DNA of 42,726 bases from CAYTGR01 sp964437445. Its GTDB lineage: Bacteria; Chloroflexota; Anaerolineae; B4-G1; SLSP01. This document shows positions 31,016-39,293 of this stretch, piece by piece. Made by a program: the position numbers and the translations under genes. The stretch spans positions 1 through 42,726 of the forward strand of contig CAYTGR010000042.1 of the NCBI GenBank assembly GCA_964437445.1. The letters run 5' to 3'. The stretch's first letter is position 1. Each line of letters begins with the position of its first letter. Under the pieces are notes generated by a model. It was not told the DNA's origin. It saw only the letters and a program-made list of their open reading frames with translations, and made no database searches.

Positions 31016-31570
31016 GTGACCCCATCCCCGGCCCCCTCTGAACACGAGGTCTCCCCAGCGCTGGCACTGAACTTTTGTCCGCGCTGCGGGCAGGCATTGG
31101 CAGATCGTTGGGCCTACGGGCGACTCCGGCGCGTTTGCCCAGGCTGTGGATTGGTCGTCTTCCGTGAACACAAGGTCGCCGCGGCTTTGTTGGTGACCAA
31201 CGAGGCCGGCCATGTCCTGTTGGTCCGGCGGGCCTGGAATCCCATGCAAGGCTACTGGAGCCTGCCGGCGGGCTTTGCCGAGATAGACGAAGATCCCGCC
31301 GAGACCGCACGCCGTGAATGCCGGGAGGAGACCGGCCTGGAGACCGAAGTGACCGGGTTGCTGGACGTGGTCGCCGGGCGCGAACATCCGCGCGGGGCCG
31401 ACCTGGTCATTGTCTACACCGGCCGGGTGACCGGCGGCGTGCTGGCCGCGGCCGACGATGCGACTGAGGCGGCTTTCTTCCCGCCGGAGGCCCTGCCACC
31501 CCTGGCTTTCAAAGCCACCCGTCAGACGCTGGAACACTGGTATCGTATCAATGTAAGCCGTGAGCAGTGA
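31016..31570 (+). CDS. NUDIX hydrolase with N-terminal zinc ribbon
   Basis: 184 aa, GTG start with AGGGAC a few bases upstream. A zinc ribbon (CPRCG, then CPGCG) is followed by a NUDIX domain whose box fits the consensus: Gly-x5-Glu-x7-REC-REETGL. The zinc ribbon resembles that of NADH pyrophosphatase-like members, but the NudC specificity motif is not seen. It hydrolyses some nucleoside-diphosphate-linked compound; which one cannot be told. It is 9 nt after the anti-sigma gene, so probably in the same operon. The last codons (SREQ and stop) lie in a GTGAGCA word repeat, so the repeat has shaped this C-terminus. Confidence 0.88.
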   Translation: MTPSPAPSEHEVSPALALNFCPRCGQALADRWAYGRLRRVCPGCGLVVFREHKVAAALLVTNEAGHVLLVRRAWNPMQGYWSLPAGFAEIDEDPAETARRECREETGLETEVTGLLDVVAGREHPRGADLVIVYTGRVTGGVLAAADDATEAAFFPPEALPPLAFKATRQTLEHWYRINVSREQ

Positions 31571-31607
31571 GCAGGAAACAGGAACTTCCCTACTGCTCTC
31601 TGCTCAC
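31560..31607. repeat. Inverted 7-bp word repeat (GTGAGCA)
   Basis: GTGAGCAGTGAGCAG at the left pairs with CTGCTCTCTGCTCAC at the right across about 18 nt. The left arm overlaps the NUDIX stop codon. Same style as the array at 11.4 kb, with a different word. Confidence 0.6.
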
Positions 31608-31648
31608 TCCTTAAACTGGTTCTATTTTCAAGGGAGTGATCAAAGAAA

Positions 31649-32611
31649 ATGGGGAAACGTCGCACCATAGGATGGTTGGCGGGAGGCCTGGTGATTGTGG
31701 CCGCGCTCGTGGCCGGCGGAGCGCCGACCGCGTTGGGTACCCTGCTGGCGACGCCCACGCCGACCATCACGCCAAGCGCGACCCCTACGTTGACCCCCAC
31801 GGCCACCGTCACGCCCACACCGACCGCCCCCCCCACCCCAACACCCACCCCTACCGTCACCCCCACGCCGCCGCCCACGTCGACGCCAATGCCGCCCACA
31901 CCGACCTTCCCGCCGCCCCCCCAGGAACTGCGGGTGCCTATTTTGATGTATCACTACGTCTCCGCGCTGCCGGCCGACGCCGACCGCTACCGCATCGGAC
32001 TCACTGTCCCGCCGGAGACGTTTGAAGCGCAACTGCAATATCTCCAGGAGCATGGCTATCACACCGTCTCTCTCTTTGACCTCTACGACGCGCTGACCAC
32101 CGGCCGGCCGTTGCCCGAGAACCCGATCGTTCTCACCTTTGACGATGGCTATGAGGACGCTTATACCGTCGCGTTGCCGCTGCTCCAGCAATACGGCTTC
32201 ACTGCCACCTTCTTTGTGCTGGCCACGCCACCGCACTTTGAAGCTCCTGGCTACATGACCTGGGCCCAGATCAAGGCCCTGGCCGACGCCGGGATGTCGG
32301 TCCAGGGTCACGGGCGGGATCACTACGATCTACGGAAACGCAGTAACGACTTTCTGGTCTACCAGATCCTGGGCATCCAAGAGGCAGTGGAGGCCCACAC
32401 CGGCCAGCCGGTGCGCTTCTTCTGCTACCCTTCGGGCAAGTACGATGAGGCCGTGCTGGCGGTGGTCTCATCGGCGGGCTACTTCGGCGGCGTGACCACC
32501 GAATGGGGCGTGACCGAACGCTTAGACAACCGCCTCACCTGGCCCCGGTTGCGCGTGCAGGGGACCTGGTCACTGGAAAAGTTCGCGAAAATGCTGGAGG
32601 ACGTAAAGTAG
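31649..32611 (+). CDS. Exported polysaccharide deacetylase (NodB-like, CE4)
   Basis: 320 aa. A signal peptide or anchor (about 1-30) and a 60-residue PT repeat linker precede a NodB-homology domain (about 95-300). Motif 1 TFDDGYED carries Asp165 and the metal-binding Asp166. The His motif appears as GHGRDHYDL, a three-residue spacing as in HSxxxH-type members. CYPSGKYDE carries the catalytic base loop. It would remove N-acetyl groups from an extracellular or wall glycan. The N-terminal hydrophobic segment lacks a clear cleavage site, so it may stay anchored. It follows the NUDIX gene by 78 nt, with an inverted word repeat between. Confidence 0.88.
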   Translation: MGKRRTIGWLAGGLVIVAALVAGGAPTALGTLLATPTPTITPSATPTLTPTATVTPTPTAPPTPTPTPTVTPTPPPTSTPMPPTPTFPPPPQELRVPILMYHYVSALPADADRYRIGLTVPPETFEAQLQYLQEHGYHTVSLFDLYDALTTGRPLPENPIVLTFDDGYEDAYTVALPLLQQYGFTATFFVLATPPHFEAPGYMTWAQIKALADAGMSVQGHGRDHYDLRKRSNDFLVYQILGIQEAVEAHTGQPVRFFCYPSGKYDEAVLAVVSSAGYFGGVTTEWGVTERLDNRLTWPRLRVQGTWSLEKFAKMLEDVK

Positions 32612-32673
32612 AGAACCGGCCTCAGCCCTGTTGGCTCCTACGCCCCTTTATTATTTCAAATTCCATGTTAAAA

Positions 32674-32700
32674 TTAAAATAACGCAACCCGTTATTTTAA
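32674..32700. promoter_or_regulatory. Operator-like inverted repeat upstream of the Fic gene
   Basis: TTAAAATAACG and its exact complement CGTTATTTTAA flank a 5-nt spacer (CAACC), ending 15 nt before the Fic start codon. The AT-rich site coincides with the only promoter-like region for this gene. The Fic protein has a C-terminal winged helix that could bind it. Confidence 0.6.
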
Positions 32701-32715
32701 GCGACTGAAATAAGC

Positions 32716-33873
32716 ATGGAATGGTCAACGTTTGAAAACAGTCCGGCTGGGCGCGTGGTCCCGGCACTGGGCGGCCATCGCGCTTTCATCCCGCACCCGC
32801 TCCCGCCGCCGTTGACGTGGTCGCCCGCTCTGGTGGCGGCCCTGTCTGAGGCCGACCGGGCGGTCGGTTACTTGGGCGGGCTGGGACAGGTCCTCCCCAA
32901 CCCGCACCTGCTGATCCGCCCCTTCCAACGCCAGGAAGCGGTGCTCTCATCCCGCATTGAAGGGACGCAGGCCTCGCTGGCGGATCTCTACGTCTATGAG
33001 GCGGTGCCCGAAGCCGGCGCAGGGCTGCCTGACGACGTCCGCGAAGTCCGCAACTACGTCCAGGCCCTGGAATACGGCCTGGAACAGATCCAGGCCGGGC
33101 AGCCTATCTCGCTGCGCTTAGTGCGAGAGCTGCATGCCATCCTGTTGGCCGACGGGGCGCGCGGGCAATGGTGCTGCCCCGGGGAATTTCGCACGCGGCA
33201 GAACTGGATCGGTCCGGTGGGCTGCACGCTGGAGGAAGCCACGTTCGTCCCGGCACCGCCGGAGCTGCTGCTGGAGGCCCTCAGTGCGTGGGAGACCTTC
33301 CTGCACGCCCGTGATGGATTACCCCCCCTCATCCGCCTGGGGTTGATCCACTATCAGTTTGAGGCCCTGCATCCCTTCTTGGACGGCAACGGGCGGGTGG
33401 GCCGGTTGTTGCTCGCCCTGCTGCTAAACGCCTGGGAGATCTTGCCGCAGCCGCTGCTCTACCTGAGCGCCTATTTTGAGCGCCAACGGGCCGACTATTA
33501 CGCACTGCTCCTGGAGGTCAGCCGCAGCGGAGCCTGGGAGCGCTGGTTGCTCTTTTTCCTGCGCGGGGTGGCCGTCCAAAGCCGGGAGTCGGTCCGGCGC
33601 GGACAGCGGCTCCTGGCGCTTTATACCCGTTACCAGGAACACTACCGCAGCGCGGGCAAGCTGCTCACGCTGATTGAGCGCTTGTTTGAGCAGCCGTTTG
33701 TGAGCGGGCCCCAGGTCGCCGCCCAGCTGGAAATCGCGCCGGCCACCGCTTACCACTACCTGGAAGAGCTGGCGCAGGCCGGCCTGCTACGGGAAACCAC
33801 CGGTCGCCGGCGCAGCCGGCAATACGTGGCCGTGGAAATTCTGGCGGCGATCCAGGGACCATTAGAATCTTGA
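32716..33873 (+). CDS. Fic-family protein with C-terminal winged helix-turn-helix
   Basis: 385 aa. Fic enzymes usually transfer AMP from ATP to a target protein. The active-site motif HPFLDGNGRVGR (His219 to Arg230) is complete. An inhibitory-helix motif SSRIEG with Glu82 is N-terminal to the Fic core, as in self-inhibited class II Fic proteins. Residues about 317-375 form a winged helix (VSGPQVAAQLEIAPATAYHYLEELAQAGLLRETTGRRR) likely to bind DNA. The gene is alone on its transcript, with the inverted repeat just upstream suggesting autoregulation. No separate antitoxin gene is visible. The target protein is unknown. Confidence 0.9.
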   Translation: MEWSTFENSPAGRVVPALGGHRAFIPHPLPPPLTWSPALVAALSEADRAVGYLGGLGQVLPNPHLLIRPFQRQEAVLSSRIEGTQASLADLYVYEAVPEAGAGLPDDVREVRNYVQALEYGLEQIQAGQPISLRLVRELHAILLADGARGQWCCPGEFRTRQNWIGPVGCTLEEATFVPAPPELLLEALSAWETFLHARDGLPPLIRLGLIHYQFEALHPFLDGNGRVGRLLLALLLNAWEILPQPLLYLSAYFERQRADYYALLLEVSRSGAWERWLLFFLRGVAVQSRESVRRGQRLLALYTRYQEHYRSAGKLLTLIERLFEQPFVSGPQVAAQLEIAPATAYHYLEELAQAGLLRETTGRRRSRQYVAVEILAAIQGPLES

Positions 33874-33973
33874 ACCGCCATGACCGAATTTCCCGCAATT
33901 GCGCTATAATGGGGACAGCAGAGGCCGGTTGCCGGAGTGCCGGTATTCACTCTTGAGCTGGCTACAGTCCCGG

Positions 33974-34080
33974 CAGGGCTTACGCAAGCCAGTTCCAATC
34001 CGGGAGAGACGATGGAGTGACGCCCTCAGCAGTTGAGCGGCTGAAGCCACCACTCCCAACGGGAACTTGCGTAAGCCTTG
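33974..34080. repeat. MITE-like element, 107 bp, with 15-bp inverted ends
   Basis: CAGGGCTTACGCAAG (33974-33988) and CTTGCGTAAGCCTTG (34066-34080) are inverted with one mismatch. There is no ORF inside. Related ends occur at 7134-7188 and a related half at 425-469. It sits between the Fic gene and the HerA-like gene, 24 nt before the latter's start. The rest of the 231-nt gap contains a TATAAT at 33905-33910. Confidence 0.65.
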
Positions 34081-34104
34081 ACATCCCAATTGACGGAGCA
34101 TTCA

Positions 34105-35736
34105 ATGGCCGACGAACTTGCACGCTGGTTTCCCAGGCCCCAGCACGTGGAGTCTCAATTCCTGGGCACGGTGGTCGCAGGCAGCCTGAGCAAAGGGCTG
34201 GAAGTTAAACTCGCCCCTGACCAGATGGTGGAAGGGCTGGCCGTCGGGCGTTACGTCGTCGTCCGCGGGCAGACCGACCGCCGCTTCTTCGGGATGGTGA
34301 CGGATGTGGCCCTGGAGACACGCAATCCAGAGGTGGAACAGATGCCGCCGGAGGAGCCAGACGGCTTCATCGCCCAGGCCTACCGGGGCACATTGACGCA
34401 GGCGCGCGTCCACGTGACCCCCATGTTGGTGCTGGAGGAGGGAGTGGTCCGCCCGGCGAAGACTGTCCCTGCACACTTCACCCACGTCTATGATGCCACG
34501 CCCGAAGAGGTCGCGCAGATTTTCGGCGACGAGGGCGAGCCGGGGCGTTTCTACGTCGGCGATCCGCTGGAAATGGAAGGGACGCATGTGGCGCTGGACC
34601 TGCGGCGCTTCGCCGAACGCTCCAGCGGCGTCTTCGGCAAGAGCGGTACCGGCAAGACCTTTCTCACCCGGATGTTACTGGCCGGCATTGTCAAGGAAGG
34701 CGTAGCGGTCAACCTGGTCTTTGACATGCACAATGAGTACGGCTGGAAAAGCCAGGACGAGGCCCGGCAGGAAGTCAAGGGGCTGCGCCAGCTCTTCTAC
34801 GATGGGCGCGTCAGCGTCTTCACGCTGGATCCGGAATCCTCCCGGCGGCGCGGCAGCAAGGTGGATTACACCGTCCGCATCGGCTACGAGCAGTTGGAGC
34901 CGGAGGATCTGGAAATGCTCGCGCCGCTCTTCGGCTTCAGTGACGTGCAAACCAACGCCCTCTACATGCTGCGCCGCCGGCTGGGAGCGAGCTGGGTCCA
35001 CCGGCTGCTCTCCGACGAGCCGGACCCCGACCTGACGGCGCTGGTGGAGGAAGGCAAGCTGCACGAGGGCAGCCTCGGTGCGATCCAGCGCAAGCTCGCG
35101 CAACTGCACCGGTTCGGCTTCCTGGTCGACAAAGCCGAGGATGACCCGGTCGGCCGCATCTTAGAGTACCTGAACAGCAACGTCAACGTCGTCTTGGAGT
35201 TCGGGCGCTACGGTGACGCGCTGGAAGCTTACATCCTGGTGGCGAACTATCTCACGCGGCGCATCCACAAGGCTTACCGTGACCGCAAAGAGGCGCACCT
35301 GGGCGGCCAGGGACAGGAGCCGCGCCCGCTGGTCATCACGATTGAAGAGGCGCATAAGTTCCTGGACCCGGCCATCGCCAGGCACACGATCTTCGGTACC
35401 ATCGCGCGGGAGATGCGCAAGTACAACGTCACGCTGCTGGTAGTGGACCAACGCCCCAGCGGGATTGATCCGGAGATCATGAGCCAGATCGGCACGCGGG
35501 TCACGGCGCTGCTGGATGAGGAGAGCGACATCCGCGCGGTCTTCACGGGGGTGGCCGGGGCAGCGGCGCTGCGCGAGGTGTTGGCCCGCCTGGAGACCAA
35601 GCAGCAGGTCCTCATCTTAGGGCACGCCGTCCCGATGCCGATCGTGATCCGGCCCCGCGATTACGCCTCGCTCTACGGGGAGATCGCCGGGCGGGGGATA
35701 GATCCGGCGAAGGCTAATGAGCTGCTGTATGGGTGA
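34105..35736 (+). CDS. HerA/DUF87-type DNA-translocating ATPase
   Basis: 543 aa from the ATG at 34105 (GGAG 6 nt upstream). N-terminal HAS-barrel-like part (about 10-75: FLGTVVAGSLSKGLEVKLAP, GRYVVVRGQTDRRFFGMV). The P-loop ATPase core has Walker A GKSGTGKT (178-185), Walker B ITIEEAH (about 411-417) and the sensor VDQRPSGIDPEI (447 on), all HerA/FtsK-superfamily features. HerA-like hexamers pump DNA with a nuclease partner (NurA) in archaea and in some bacterial defence islands. Here no nuclease gene is adjacent; a dual-specificity phosphatase overlaps its end. It may be housekeeping in this lineage. A TTG 27 nt upstream is a weaker start. Confidence 0.88.
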   Translation: MADELARWFPRPQHVESQFLGTVVAGSLSKGLEVKLAPDQMVEGLAVGRYVVVRGQTDRRFFGMVTDVALETRNPEVEQMPPEEPDGFIAQAYRGTLTQARVHVTPMLVLEEGVVRPAKTVPAHFTHVYDATPEEVAQIFGDEGEPGRFYVGDPLEMEGTHVALDLRRFAERSSGVFGKSGTGKTFLTRMLLAGIVKEGVAVNLVFDMHNEYGWKSQDEARQEVKGLRQLFYDGRVSVFTLDPESSRRRGSKVDYTVRIGYEQLEPEDLEMLAPLFGFSDVQTNALYMLRRRLGASWVHRLLSDEPDPDLTALVEEGKLHEGSLGAIQRKLAQLHRFGFLVDKAEDDPVGRILEYLNSNVNVVLEFGRYGDALEAYILVANYLTRRIHKAYRDRKEAHLGGQGQEPRPLVITIEEAHKFLDPAIARHTIFGTIAREMRKYNVTLLVVDQRPSGIDPEIMSQIGTRVTALLDEESDIRAVFTGVAGAAALREVLARLETKQQVLILGHAVPMPIVIRPRDYASLYGEIAGRGIDPAKANELLYG

Positions 35737-36328
35737 TCCTTTGGACTCGGACATCTTCGCCACGCAAAAACGTTTAGACGCTTTCCCGCCGGCCAAGCTG
35801 CTCTTCATCGTCATGCGCCGGCTCCACGAGCAGGGCCTGCGCCCCACCTGGCTCTGGCTCAAGGACAAAGTAGCCCGGCGGCAGCAAGGCTTTTCCCCGC
35901 CAGAGATCAGCCGCATCCAGCCGCTGCTTTACGTGGGGGGGCAGCACTATCGCCGCGGGCTGGCCGCCATGCGGGCGCTCGGCATGGGTGCGGTACTCAA
36001 CCTGCGGGTTGAATCCGACGACGCCGCGCGCGGCGCAGCGCTGGAGCACTACCTCTGGCTGAAGGTGACTGACGACACCGCGCCGACCCCGGCAGAGCTG
36101 ACCCAAGGAGCCGCCTTCATCGCCGCCCAGATCGCTGCCGGTCGCGGTGTCTACGTCCACTGTGCCAGCGGCGTCGGCCGCGCGCCGACCGCAGCCGCGG
36201 CCTACCTGGTCACCACGGGATTGTCGGCAGACGCAGCGTGGGCCACCATCCGCCGGGTCCGGCCTTTCATCCGCCCCACCCCGCCGCAGGTGGCGGCGAT
36301 TGCAGCCTGGGCGGACCGTCAGCGGTAA
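35729..36328 (+). CDS. Dual-specificity/tyrosine phosphatase-like protein
   Basis: 199 aa, or 203 aa if the ATG at 35717 is used. It overlaps the end of the HerA-like gene by 8 or 20 nt. The Cys-x5-Arg signature is present in VHCASGVGRAPTAAAAYL (Cys145, Arg151 in the shorter form). A general-acid Asp is in KVTDDTAP. The first 70 residues (LFIVMRRLHEQG, DKVARRQQG) are basic and helical, with no known domain. Such proteins remove phosphate from phospho-Tyr/Ser/Thr or from small substrates. The tight overlap suggests a functional link with the ATPase, but none is documented that I know of. Confidence 0.85.
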   Translation: MGDPLDSDIFATQKRLDAFPPAKLLFIVMRRLHEQGLRPTWLWLKDKVARRQQGFSPPEISRIQPLLYVGGQHYRRGLAAMRALGMGAVLNLRVESDDAARGAALEHYLWLKVTDDTAPTPAELTQGAAFIAAQIAAGRGVYVHCASGVGRAPTAAAAYLVTTGLSADAAWATIRRVRPFIRPTPPQVAAIAAWADRQR

Positions 36329-36400
36329 CCACCGCCTGAAACTCATTTCTGGAATTCCCCATGAACTGGCGTTCCCCAGCCGTGGGATGAAAATAGGTTC

Positions 36401-36450
36401 GTAGTGCCGCGCTTCAGCGCGGCTCAGACGGCGCTAAAGCGCCTCACTAC
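36401..36450. repeat. REP-like hairpin element
   Basis: GTAGTG at the left and CACTAC at the right enclose two inner hairpins, CCGCGCTTCAGCGCGG and GGCGCTAAAGCGCC. A half copy is at 482-501. It lies between the phosphatase and phospholipase-D-like genes. Confidence 0.7.
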
Positions 36451-36490
36451 AAACTCAGAGCGTTATTTTCAGAGGAGAGGATGTGGAATC

Positions 36491-37579
36491 ATGAAACATA
36501 CACGGTATTACAGCTTATTTCTGGTGCTGTTGGGAGTCCTGCTGGTACTGATGTCTGGCTGCGATATGCTCACCACCGGTTCGCCCTCCCTTCCCACCGC
36601 CGAGGGCGGCGGCGACAACAACGCACCGGCATTCCAGGTCTTTTTCTCCACGCCTAAGTACCCCGATAAACCGGAGTACCATGTCGGGGGCCTGGATGAG
36701 AAAATAGCCGCCGCCATTGACAGTGCCCAAACCAGCGTCTACATCGCGGCCTTTGAGTTCAACCTGCAAAAGGTGACGGATGCGGTCGTCCGCGCGCACC
36801 AGCGAGGCGTAGACGTGGGCCTGGTCAGCGACAGCGATTACGCCGAGGAAGACCAGGTCAAACAGCTGCAAGCAGCCGGCGTGACGGTAGTCTTTGACGA
36901 ACGGGAGCCATTCATGCATAACAAATTCATTGTCATAGATGGACATCAGGTCTGGATGGGCTCCTGGAATCTGACCGATAATTGCACCTACCGCAATAAC
37001 AACAACATGGTGGTCATAGAATCCACCCAGCTGGCCGAGAACTACACCTGCGAGTTCAAAGAGATGTTCGTGGATCACCAGTTCGGTCCCACCTCCCCCA
37101 GCGACACACCCTATCCCCAGCTGGAAGTGGACGGTGTCCGCCTGGAAAACTATTTCTCGTCCGAAGATGGTGTCCGCCAGCATATCCTGCCATTGGTGCA
37201 GAATGCCCAAAAAAGCATCTACTTCCTGGCCTTCTCCTTCACCGATGATGAGCTGGGCAAGGCGCTGGTCGCCAAGGCCAAAGCCGGGTTGACCGTGCAA
37301 GGCGTCATGGAGAGCCGCAACGCCGATGGCAGCGGGTCGGAGTGGACGCGGTTGCGGCGCGGCAAAGTGGACCTGCTCAAAGACGGCAACCCGTATGTGA
37401 TGCACCACAAGGTGTTGATTATTGATGAAGCCATTGTGGTGACCGGCTCCTACAATTTCACCAGCGCTGCCGAGAACAACAACGACGAGAACTTGCTCAT
37501 CATCTACAGTCCAGAGATCGCGGCGCAGTATTTAGAGGAGTTCCAGCGAGTCTATCAAAAAGCCAAGGAGGCTCAATGA
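36491..37579 (+). CDS. Phospholipase D-family lipoprotein
   Basis: 362 aa from the ATG at 36491. A signal peptide with lipobox LVLMSGC gives a lipidated Cys at about residue 24. Two HKD motifs form the PLD active site: His143-x-Lys145-x4-Asp150 (MHNKFIVIDG) and His305-x-Lys307-x4-Asp312 (MHHKVLIIDE), each followed by the G-S-x-N motif (MGSWNLTDN, TGSYNFTSA). The enzyme acts outside the cytosol on a phosphodiester, either phospholipid or nucleic acid; two-HKD secreted members include both types. It overlaps the PDZ gene by 4 nt (ATGA), so the two are translationally coupled. Confidence 0.9.
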   Translation: MKHTRYYSLFLVLLGVLLVLMSGCDMLTTGSPSLPTAEGGGDNNAPAFQVFFSTPKYPDKPEYHVGGLDEKIAAAIDSAQTSVYIAAFEFNLQKVTDAVVRAHQRGVDVGLVSDSDYAEEDQVKQLQAAGVTVVFDEREPFMHNKFIVIDGHQVWMGSWNLTDNCTYRNNNNMVVIESTQLAENYTCEFKEMFVDHQFGPTSPSDTPYPQLEVDGVRLENYFSSEDGVRQHILPLVQNAQKSIYFLAFSFTDDELGKALVAKAKAGLTVQGVMESRNADGSGSEWTRLRRGKVDLLKDGNPYVMHHKVLIIDEAIVVTGSYNFTSAAENNNDENLLIIYSPEIAAQYLEEFQRVYQKAKEAQ

Positions 37580-38118
37580 GCGAAAAAACCGTATTGGAAG
37601 TAACCGAAATGAGATCTACCCCCTCTGCCGCTACCAACGGCGGCTGGAAGTGGGCGGCATTCATCACGGGTGCGGTGCTGCTGGCTCTGGTCGCCTGCCT
37701 GATCGGCTGCCTGTTTGGCCTGCTGATCGGCGCGGCTATCAGCAATAATCGCCGGAGCCAAACGTCGGTACCTGAATATTACCTGCCACCGACCGAGGAA
37801 TGGCCGCTGCCGACCCCGTACCAGGGATCAGGGCAGGCCCGCCTGGGGGTGCGCTATACGATGACGGCCGAGGGCGCGCTCATTCAAGAGGTGGAAACCG
37901 GTACGGCGGCCGAAGAGGCCGGCTTGCAAGTGGGTGATATCATCACAGCCGTGGATGGGAAAGCGGTCAATGCGAATCACCCACTGGCCGAACGTATCCT
38001 ATCTTACAACGCCGGCGATGAAGTCACGCTGACAATTCTGCGCAACGGGCGCGAGCAAAAGATCAACGTCCGCCTGGGGGCGTGGACCGACCTGCCGTTA
38101 CAGTTGCCGATCCAGTAG
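37576..38118 (+). CDS. Membrane-anchored PDZ-domain protein
   Basis: 180 aa. A short cytosolic N-terminus and one membrane helix (about 26-55: FITGAVLLALVACLIGCLFGLLIG) precede a Pro/Tyr linker and a single PDZ domain (about 88-170) with LGVRYTMTAEGALIQEV, AAEEAGLQVGDIITAVDGKAV and VTLTILRNGREQKINVRL, as in HtrA-type PDZ domains. There is no protease domain. It may recruit or regulate the PLD lipoprotein encoded just upstream. A GGGGGCAAGGCG palindrome begins in its stop codon. Confidence 0.87.
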   Translation: MSEKTVLEVTEMRSTPSAATNGGWKWAAFITGAVLLALVACLIGCLFGLLIGAAISNNRRSQTSVPEYYLPPTEEWPLPTPYQGSGQARLGVRYTMTAEGALIQEVETGTAAEEAGLQVGDIITAVDGKAVNANHPLAERILSYNAGDEVTLTILRNGREQKINVRLGAWTDLPLQLPIQ

Positions 38119-38232
38119 GGGGCAAGGCGACGCCTTGCCCCCGGGTTAGACGAGGCGCGGCCTCGCCTCTACTGGCGCTTCACTGGGCGAGACGTTGCCT
38201 CGCCCCTACGCAAACTCGCCCCTACGTAAATT
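38118..38232. repeat. Cluster of REP-like hairpins, partly inside a gene end
   Basis: Three stems occur in a row: GGGGGCAAGGCG/CGCCTTGCCCCC (38118-38142), a GAGGCGCGGCCTC stem near 38153, and GGGCGAG...CTCGCCC (about 38187-38207). The word GTAGGGGCGAG (minus strand) occurs twice. Everything from 38169 upward is translated as the C-terminal tail of the minus-strand glycosyltransferase. The first stem may act as terminator of the PDZ gene. Confidence 0.7.
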
Positions 38233-39293
38233 TCTTCTACGCGGCGGATCATTAACTCCTGCGTGAACTCCGCTTCCACGCGGGCGCGGGCGGCGCGGCC
38301 CTGGGCCTGACGGCGGGGTTCGTCGGCCAGGAGCGCGCGGATGGCCGCCGCCAGCGCCGCCGGTTCTTGCGGGGGCACCACCGCCCCGGTGACGCCATCC
38401 TGCACCACCCAGGAGGTACCCGTCCCCACCTCGGTGGTCACGCAGGGCAGGCCGGAGGCCATCGCCTCCAGCAGCACAGTGCCGAAGGCCTCGGCGCGGG
38501 CATTGGCCGGCAGCACAAAGAGATGCGCTTGCTGATACTGCGCCGGCAGGTCGGCGTCATCCACCTCCCCCAGGAAATGCACCCGGTCGGCCAGCTCCAG
38601 GTCACGTGCCAGCGCTTCCCACGGCTCGCGCATCACGCCATCGCCCACCACGTTGAGCTGCACGCCCGGCAGTTCCACCAGCGCGTGCAACAGCGTATCC
38701 AGGCCCTTGTAGTAGCGCAATTTGCCGGCAAAGAGCAACGTCGGCGGCCCGGCCCAGGGGCGCTCCGGCGGCCGGAACCGCTGCTCGTCCACCCCCAACG
38801 GCACCACCGTGCACCGGTCGCGCACCGGCGCCAGCCAGGGCGAGGTCTCCATGTAACGCGGGCTGGTCGGCAGAATCCGATCGGCGCGGCGCAAAACCCG
38901 GCGCAAGAGCGGCCCGTAGAGCCGTAGCCAGCCCTGCTGCCGCACCACGTCGGAATGGTAGGTGATCACCAGGGGCGTCCGCCGCCCGAAGAGCCAGGCG
39001 CTCACCTCCCCCAGCGGATAGGGCGAGTGGACATGGATGATCTCCGGGCGCAGACGGGCCAGCGCGAGCGGCTGTGAGAGGCTGAGCGGCATGGAGGCCG
39101 CGGTGGTCAGCCGGCCGGATTTGATCACCTTGACGCCGTTGAGCTCCACCACCTGGGTACGCTGGCCAGGATCGCAGACCAGCACGATCACCTTGTGCCC
39201 GGCGGCCACTTGCGCTTCGGCCAGCACCTTGATGTGGTTTTCAATCCCGCCCAAGACGGGGAAATAGTCTTTGTAAACGTGTAAGATTTTCAT
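38169..39293 (-). CDS. Glycosyltransferase family 4, last gene of the envelope operon
   Basis: 374 aa from the ATG at 39293, which overlaps the stop of the upstream membrane-protein gene by 3 nt (ATGA). GT-B glycosyltransferase: N-terminal VYKDYFPVLGGIENHIKVLAE, HVHSPYPLGEVSAWL, donor-binding FAGKLRYYKGLDTLLHAL and the EAFGTVLLEAMASGLPCVTT element. It probably adds a sugar in the polymer made by the neighbouring GT87 and membrane enzymes. The last 20 residues (YVGASLRRGEATSRPVKRQ) are encoded by REP-like DNA, so the natural C-terminus appears to have been replaced or extended. Longer upstream reading frames overlap the previous gene and are not used. Confidence 0.88.
   Translation of the reverse strand: MKILHVYKDYFPVLGGIENHIKVLAEAQVAAGHKVIVLVCDPGQRTQVVELNGVKVIKSGRLTTAASMPLSLSQPLALARLRPEIIHVHSPYPLGEVSAWLFGRRTPLVITYHSDVVRQQGWLRLYGPLLRRVLRRADRILPTSPRYMETSPWLAPVRDRCTVVPLGVDEQRFRPPERPWAGPPTLLFAGKLRYYKGLDTLLHALVELPGVQLNVVGDGVMREPWEALARDLELADRVHFLGEVDDADLPAQYQQAHLFVLPANARAEAFGTVLLEAMASGLPCVTTEVGTGTSWVVQDGVTGAVVPPQEPAALAAAIRALLADEPRRQAQGRAARARVEAEFTQELMIRRVEEIYVGASLRRGEATSRPVKRQ

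Noticed and set aside
33974..34080. Complete insertion sequence
   Set aside because: No transposase reading frame lies between the inverted ends.
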